Assembly: GCA_023409265.1 (NCBI GenBank)
Contig: JAEYHZ010000039.1
Location: 62,001-126,000, forward strand
Direction of reading: 5' to 3'
Source: Bacillota bacterium
GTDB taxonomy: Bacteria > Bacillota > Clostridia > Acetivibrionales > DSM-1351
DNA length: 64,000 nt
In this document: piece by piece, positions 61,457 through 64,000 of the stretch
Numbering within the stretch: the first letter of the stretch is position 1
How the letters are laid out: every line of letters starts with the position of its first letter
The notes under the pieces: model-generated
The model's database searches: none
The model's input: only the letters and a program-made list of their open reading frames with translations
What the model was told of the DNA's origin: nothing
Translations under genes and position numbers: made by a program

Positions 61457-62173
61457 ATGAATATTGTTAATACAGAAAACTATAATGACATGAGTAAACA
61501 AGCTTGCGATATCCTTATAAAATGTTTAAGTAAAAAACCCGACGCAATGTTTTGCATAGCCACAGGCTCGTCACCCACAGGAGCTTATAGAGAGTTTGTA
61601 AGGCGTGTACAGGAGGAAAAGTTGGATGTCAGCAAACTAAAGATTATCAAGCTGGACGAATGGTTCGGCCTTGAAAAAGATAACCCTGCTACATGTGAAC
61701 GATATATTCAAGAGCACATTTTAAAACCTCTTTGCATTTCAGAAGACAGATATATTTCGTTTAATCCTAAAGAGCAGGATGATAAGTCTGAGTGCCAAAG
61801 GATTTCCAGACTGTTGATTCAAAATGGCGGGATTGACTGCTGTGTACTGGGTCTTGGAAAAAACGGACATCTGGGTTTAAATGAACCACAGGAAGCAATA
61901 TATCCTCTCCTGCACAAGGCATGTTTGGATGCCAAAACACAAACCCACTCCATGCTTGTGACAAATTCCACAAAAGTATCAGAGGGATACACCCTGGGTA
62001 TAAAAGACATTTTAGATTCAAAAGAAATTTTGTTTCTTGTGACAGGTAAAGGCAAACAGGAAGCCTATGAAAATTTCAAGAAAGGGAAAATCAGCTCCAG
62101 GTATCCGGCAAATTATTTGTGGCTGCACAATAATGTGACATGTATCGTAGATGAAGGAAGTTTTTCAATATGA
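61457..62173 (+). CDS. Glucosamine-6-phosphate deaminase-like / galactosamine-6-phosphate isomerase
   Basis: 238 residues of the NagB fold. FCIATGSSPTGAYREF binds phosphate, KIIKLDEWFGL and VLGLGKNGHLGLNEP carry the catalytic and substrate-binding residues. It converts an amino sugar 6-phosphate to a ketose phosphate and ammonia. NagB and AgaI (galactosamine) are hard to separate by eye. The motif with Lys before NGHLGLNEP and the lack of the allosteric tail favour the AgaI or short NagB type. It is divergent from the ROK/glycosidase unit and probably co-regulated. Confidence 0.82.
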   Translation: MNIVNTENYNDMSKQACDILIKCLSKKPDAMFCIATGSSPTGAYREFVRRVQEEKLDVSKLKIIKLDEWFGLEKDNPATCERYIQEHILKPLCISEDRYISFNPKEQDDKSECQRISRLLIQNGGIDCCVLGLGKNGHLGLNEPQEAIYPLLHKACLDAKTQTHSMLVTNSTKVSEGYTLGIKDILDSKEILFLVTGKGKQEAYENFKKGKISSRYPANYLWLHNNVTCIVDEGSFSI

Positions 62174-62199
62174 TTTTTGTCTAATAGGGCTTTCCCGAT

Positions 62200-62252
62200 A
62201 AAAAGTGCAACAAATCAGCCCTGGCTTTTAAGGGTAATTTGTTACACTTTTT
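62200..62252 (+). terminator. Terminator of the deaminase gene
   Basis: AAAAAGTG-AACAAAT/ATTTGTT-CACTTTTTT pair around a 21-base loop, with one bulge on each side, about 30 bases after the stop. The remaining bases to 62418 show no feature. Confidence 0.85.
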
Positions 62253-62418
62253 TATACATTTTTATTTATCATCATAATCATATGGGTGGTAGTTCCGAAA
62301 ATACTCAATAGAACGTCCATTCATAAATTTCAAAGAAATTCCTTTTAATAGTATTATAATGAAAATGTGGATTAATCTGACTCTGCAGTGCAGATATTGA
62401 AAAAGATAAAAGCTCTTG

Positions 62419-62889
62419 TCACTCCCAACCTTTACAAACATCAACCCATTCTTGACAATTGGAGTACTTTTCCAATTCCTCCAGAGTAAGTCCTATTGCA
62501 CTATTTCTACTACCACAAGCAGGATATACCTTCTCAAACCGTTTTAATGAGTTATCAAGATATACCTCAATATCATTGTTAAGTCCAAACGGACACACCC
62601 CGCCTGCCGGGTGTCCGGTTAAATGCTCTACTTCATCCCCCTTCAACATTACTGCTTTTGTGTGGTACTGTGCTTTAAATTTCGAATTGTCAATCTTTGC
62701 ATCACCTGCCATTACGATTAGCATTGCTTTATCAGCAATTTTAAAAGACATGGTTTTTGCAATTTCTTTCTCCTGACAATGAATTGCTACTGCCGCTTCT
62801 TCTACCGTTGCACTGGATATGGGAAATTCCTGTATTCTGTCTTCCATATTCCATTTCTTAAAATAACTTTTTACTGATTCGAGTGACAT
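62419..62889 (-). CDS. YbaK/EbsC-family aminoacyl-tRNA deacylase-like protein
   Basis: 156 residues of the YbaK/ProX fold, which hydrolyses mischarged aminoacyl-tRNA (for example Cys-tRNAPro). QEFPISSATVEEAAVAIHC, KTMSFKIADKAMLIVMAGDAKI and HPAGGVCPFGLNNDIEVYLD are the characteristic motifs, and the conserved K in KTMSF is present. It stands alone, immediately downstream of a transporter remnant. The substrate is not certain. Confidence 0.9.
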   Translation of the reverse strand: MSLESVKSYFKKWNMEDRIQEFPISSATVEEAAVAIHCQEKEIAKTMSFKIADKAMLIVMAGDAKIDNSKFKAQYHTKAVMLKGDEVEHLTGHPAGGVCPFGLNNDIEVYLDNSLKRFEKVYPACGSRNSAIGLTLEELEKYSNCQEWVDVCKGWE

Positions 62890-63115
62890 AATAATTCCTC
62901 CTGTTCTTTGCCATTATAATTAGAATTTGCTATAAAGACGCCTGCCAGCATAACGCAGCGCCGAAATATCCATTTAAACCCCATATTCTCATTCAGATAC
63001 AAAAGCAAATATTCCTGAAAGCATAGGCTCAAATGAAAAGAGAAAGCCCATACTTTCGTAAGTTGTATATTTTCGCGCAACTGGCTGCAGCACAAAGCTA
63101 TAACATGATTTTACA
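62871..63115 (-). pseudogene. Frameshifted C-terminal remnant of an EamA/DMT-family transporter
   Basis: On the minus strand one frame reads YSFVLQPVARKYTTYE then GFLFSFEPMLSGIFAF; it then stops, and a second frame continues LLYLNENMGFKWIFRRCVMLAGVFIANS. Together these match the last two repeats' ending of EamA-family transporters (...SLEPVFAAL...LGERL...GALLILAGVLLA). One frame change separates them, and no N-terminal part is found upstream. It is a decayed drug/metabolite transporter fragment. Confidence 0.6.
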
Positions 63116-63386
63116 ACAATTTCAACAATATATGTATCTTTATTAATACCATTATCATAAACTATGTCCTAAAATTCATTTGTATATAAATCCGGGCTTA
63201 AATATTGTTCTGACTGTTTAATAAGCTCAAATATTTCCCTCATGAAATTTGAATAAATACTCTGCCTCAATATTGCCTTAATATATCTCAAGCCTATAAC
63301 TCTGAACCGAGAAATTAATTGACTAATTTATCAAATTGAGTTAAACTATCCTACGAATAAAAATTTTGACGATTTGAGGTGGAAAG

Positions 63387-63407
63387 GTGATTAAATTTTC
63401 TTGCTGA
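63387..63407 (+). other. Possible short uORF at the head of the methyltransferase leader
   Basis: GTG ATT AAA TTT TCT TGC TGA (peptide MIKFSC) follows GAGGTGGAAAG closely, about 55 bases before the antiterminator arm. Short uORFs of this kind sense ribosome-targeting drugs. There is only weak evidence. A competing frame of 33 residues begins at 63438 but lacks a ribosome site. Confidence 0.2.
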
Positions 63408-63462
63408 TATATTACGCATAACAAAGAAACAACAGACATGCTGTCTGCTGTTGTTGTGCAAT

Positions 63463-63574
63463 TGCAAGAAAGTTTGGTACCTATTCGCTCATATAAGTTT
63501 CGTCTTACCATATCTGGTTTGACTTTGTTATATTTATGAGATGCAAGAAGTAGCTTTCTTGCATCTCATTTTTT
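63463..63574 (+). promoter_or_regulatory. Transcription attenuator (antiterminator/terminator) in the Cfr-like gene leader
   Basis: A strong terminator hairpin ATGAGATGCAAGAA/TTCTTGCATCTCAT (63536-63549 and 63556-63569) is followed by T6. An upstream segment TGCAAGAAAG (63463-63472) is perfectly complementary to CTTTCTTGCA (63554-63563) in the terminator's 3' arm, so forming one structure excludes the other. This is the typical layout of ribosome-mediated antibiotic attenuation. Confidence 0.7.
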
Positions 63575-63665
63575 ATTCGGAGGATATTTATAAATACCTC
63601 TGATTAAAGCAGTAAATCCAGCTATTGCTTATTAAACAATTACAAAGATGAAAAAAGGTGAGACT

Positions 63666-63758
63666 ATGAATAAATATAAAATTGCCGTTACTCATGATGG
63701 ACTCCATGCAAAGCCAGTTGTTGCTGGCGGTATCTTTGCATGGAGTAATAAGGAATAA
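63666..63758 (+). CDS. 30-residue leader peptide upstream of the Cfr-like gene
   Basis: MNKYKIAVTHDGLHAKPVVA then GGIFAWSNKE, with ribosome site AAAAAAGGTGAG five bases before the ATG. It ends 61 bases before the methyltransferase start and its 3' half is folded into the regulatory hairpins. Translation or stalling here would decide which hairpin forms. I do not recognise the peptide; its role follows from its arrangement. Confidence 0.6.
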   Translation: MNKYKIAVTHDGLHAKPVVAGGIFAWSNKE

Positions 63759-63780
63759 CCGCCACTCATGCTGGCTTTGC
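63701..63780 (+). promoter_or_regulatory. Mutually exclusive hairpins before the Cfr-like start (translational attenuator)
   Basis: Structure A: ACTCCATGCAAAG (63701-63713) with CTTTGCATGGAGT (63734-63746), 13 perfect pairs. Structure B: GCAAAGCCAG (63708-63717) with CTGGCTTTGC (63771-63780), 10 perfect pairs, plus GGCGGT/ACCGCC (63726-63731, 63758-63763). A and B share 63708-63713 and cannot coexist. The methyltransferase ribosome site GAGGAGG follows about 20 bases later. Confidence 0.7.
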
Positions 63781-63819
63781 TTCTTGATGATTTCAATTTT
63801 CAAGAGGAGGAAAGCCTAC

Positions 63820-64000
63820 ATGAACTATTCAAAATATGAAGCAATAAAACAGCTTATAGCCAATATGAAGTTACCGGATTATCGCTATGAGCAAATTATA
63901 AAGGCAATCTTTTCACAACACATTTCAACTTTTGAAAGGATGAGCACACTACCTTTAGAATTAAAAAAATCTTTAATAGATAACTTCGGGTCAGCTGTCT
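63820..64000 (+). CDS. Cfr/RlmN-family 23S rRNA (adenine) methyltransferase, N-terminal 60 residues (runs off window)
   Basis: The visible part reads MNYSKYEAIKQLIANMKLPD and continues YRYEQIIKAIFSQHISTFER, MSTLPLELKKSLIDNFGSAV. This matches the N-terminal domain of Cfr-like radical-SAM methyltransferases (compare ...PDYRxxQIxxAIF...F..M..LP..LR..L...FG). Cfr methylates C8 of A2503 and gives resistance to five antibiotic classes; RlmN methylates C2 as housekeeping. The inducible leader and the DYR-x-QI-x-KAIF pattern favour the Cfr-like group. The radical-SAM domain is outside the window. Ribosome site GAGGAGG nine bases before the ATG. Confidence 0.72.
   Translation, partial: MNYSKYEAIKQLIANMKLPDYRYEQIIKAIFSQHISTFERMSTLPLELKKSLIDNFGSAV

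Noticed and set aside
63438..63539. 33-residue plus-strand frame over the attenuator (starts MLSAVVVQLQ)
   Set aside because: It ends at the terminator and could be a leader peptide, but no ribosome site precedes the ATG, so it is not listed as a gene.
63588..63803. Minus-strand 71-residue frame in the Cfr-like leader
   Set aside because: It is the complement of the hairpins and leader peptide; no ribosome site or family similarity.
1..64000. CRISPR array, tRNA, rRNA or complete insertion sequence
   Set aside because: No regularly spaced direct repeats with unique spacers, no tRNA cloverleaf, no rRNA stretch and no transposase frame were seen.

Overview
This window looks like chromosomal DNA from an anaerobic, moderately AT-rich Clostridia member (Bacillota). 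The signs are AGGAGG-type ribosome sites, clostridial gene families, intrinsic terminators, a chemosensory operon, a cytoplasmic beta-glucosidase with a sugar ABC importer, and an oxygen-independent aldehyde/CoA metabolism. I infer a plant-polysaccharide-using relative of Ruminiclostridium, but no rRNA or other decisive marker is present. Almost every gene lies on the minus strand.

Layout: (1) 1-4.5 kb: start of a chemoreceptor, two glycosyltransferases, and a beta-propeller lipoprotein. (2) 4.5-8.7 kb: an OmpR-type response regulator and histidine kinase, then a secreted subtilisin-type protease with a long structured leader. (3) 9.3-27.1 kb: the main feature, a bacterial microcompartment (BMC) locus. 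Transcribed right to left it encodes a LacI regulator, a ribose-type ABC importer, an MtnK-like sugar kinase, an MtnA-like isomerase, a class II aldolase with a C-terminal encapsulation-type tail, a CoA-acylating aldehyde dehydrogenase with an N-terminal encapsulation helix, four BMC-domain shell proteins, PduL, an EutN/CcmL vertex protein, a leaderless solute-binding-protein homologue, a CoA-disulfide-reductase-like flavoprotein, two CoA-transferase subunits and an iron alcohol dehydrogenase. (4) 27.7-32.9 kb: an MCP-CheW-CheR-CheB-HD-GYP operon. (5) 33.3-42.2 kb: regulators (a MalT/LuxR ATPase, XRE, double-MerR, and a MerR with an ABC-2 exporter), a DUF6273 protein and a flavin-binding protein. 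(6) 42.3-48.7 kb: a three-subunit molybdenum hydroxylase with a MocA-like nucleotidyltransferase, an NTPase and two membrane proteins. (7) 48.9-51.8 kb: a rifampin ADP-ribosyltransferase with a rifampin-phosphotransferase remnant upstream, and a D,D-carboxypeptidase. (8) 51.8-62.2 kb: a glycoside-use cluster (ROK repressor, PfkB kinase, GH4, ABC importer, GH3) with a divergent sugar-phosphate deaminase. (9) 62.4-64 kb: a YbaK-type deacylase, a frameshifted EamA transporter remnant, and the start of a Cfr/RlmN-type methyltransferase behind an elaborate attenuator leader.

The BMC genes fit one pathway. An imported 5-deoxy- or 5-methylthio-pentose is phosphorylated (MtnK-like), isomerised to the 1-phospho-ketose (MtnA-like) and cleaved by the aldolase to DHAP plus a C2 aldehyde: acetaldehyde from 5-deoxyribose, or methylthioacetaldehyde from methylthioribose. 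The aldehyde is then converted inside a protein shell to an acyl-CoA (PduP-like), acyl-phosphate (PduL) and alcohol (Fe-ADH). Individually these families are known; their combination as an encapsulated 'DHAP shunt' for S-adenosylmethionine by-products is the most interesting proposal here. The cargo tails support encapsulation, while the true substrate is inferred. The second notable item is the layered leader upstream of the Cfr-like gene at the right edge.
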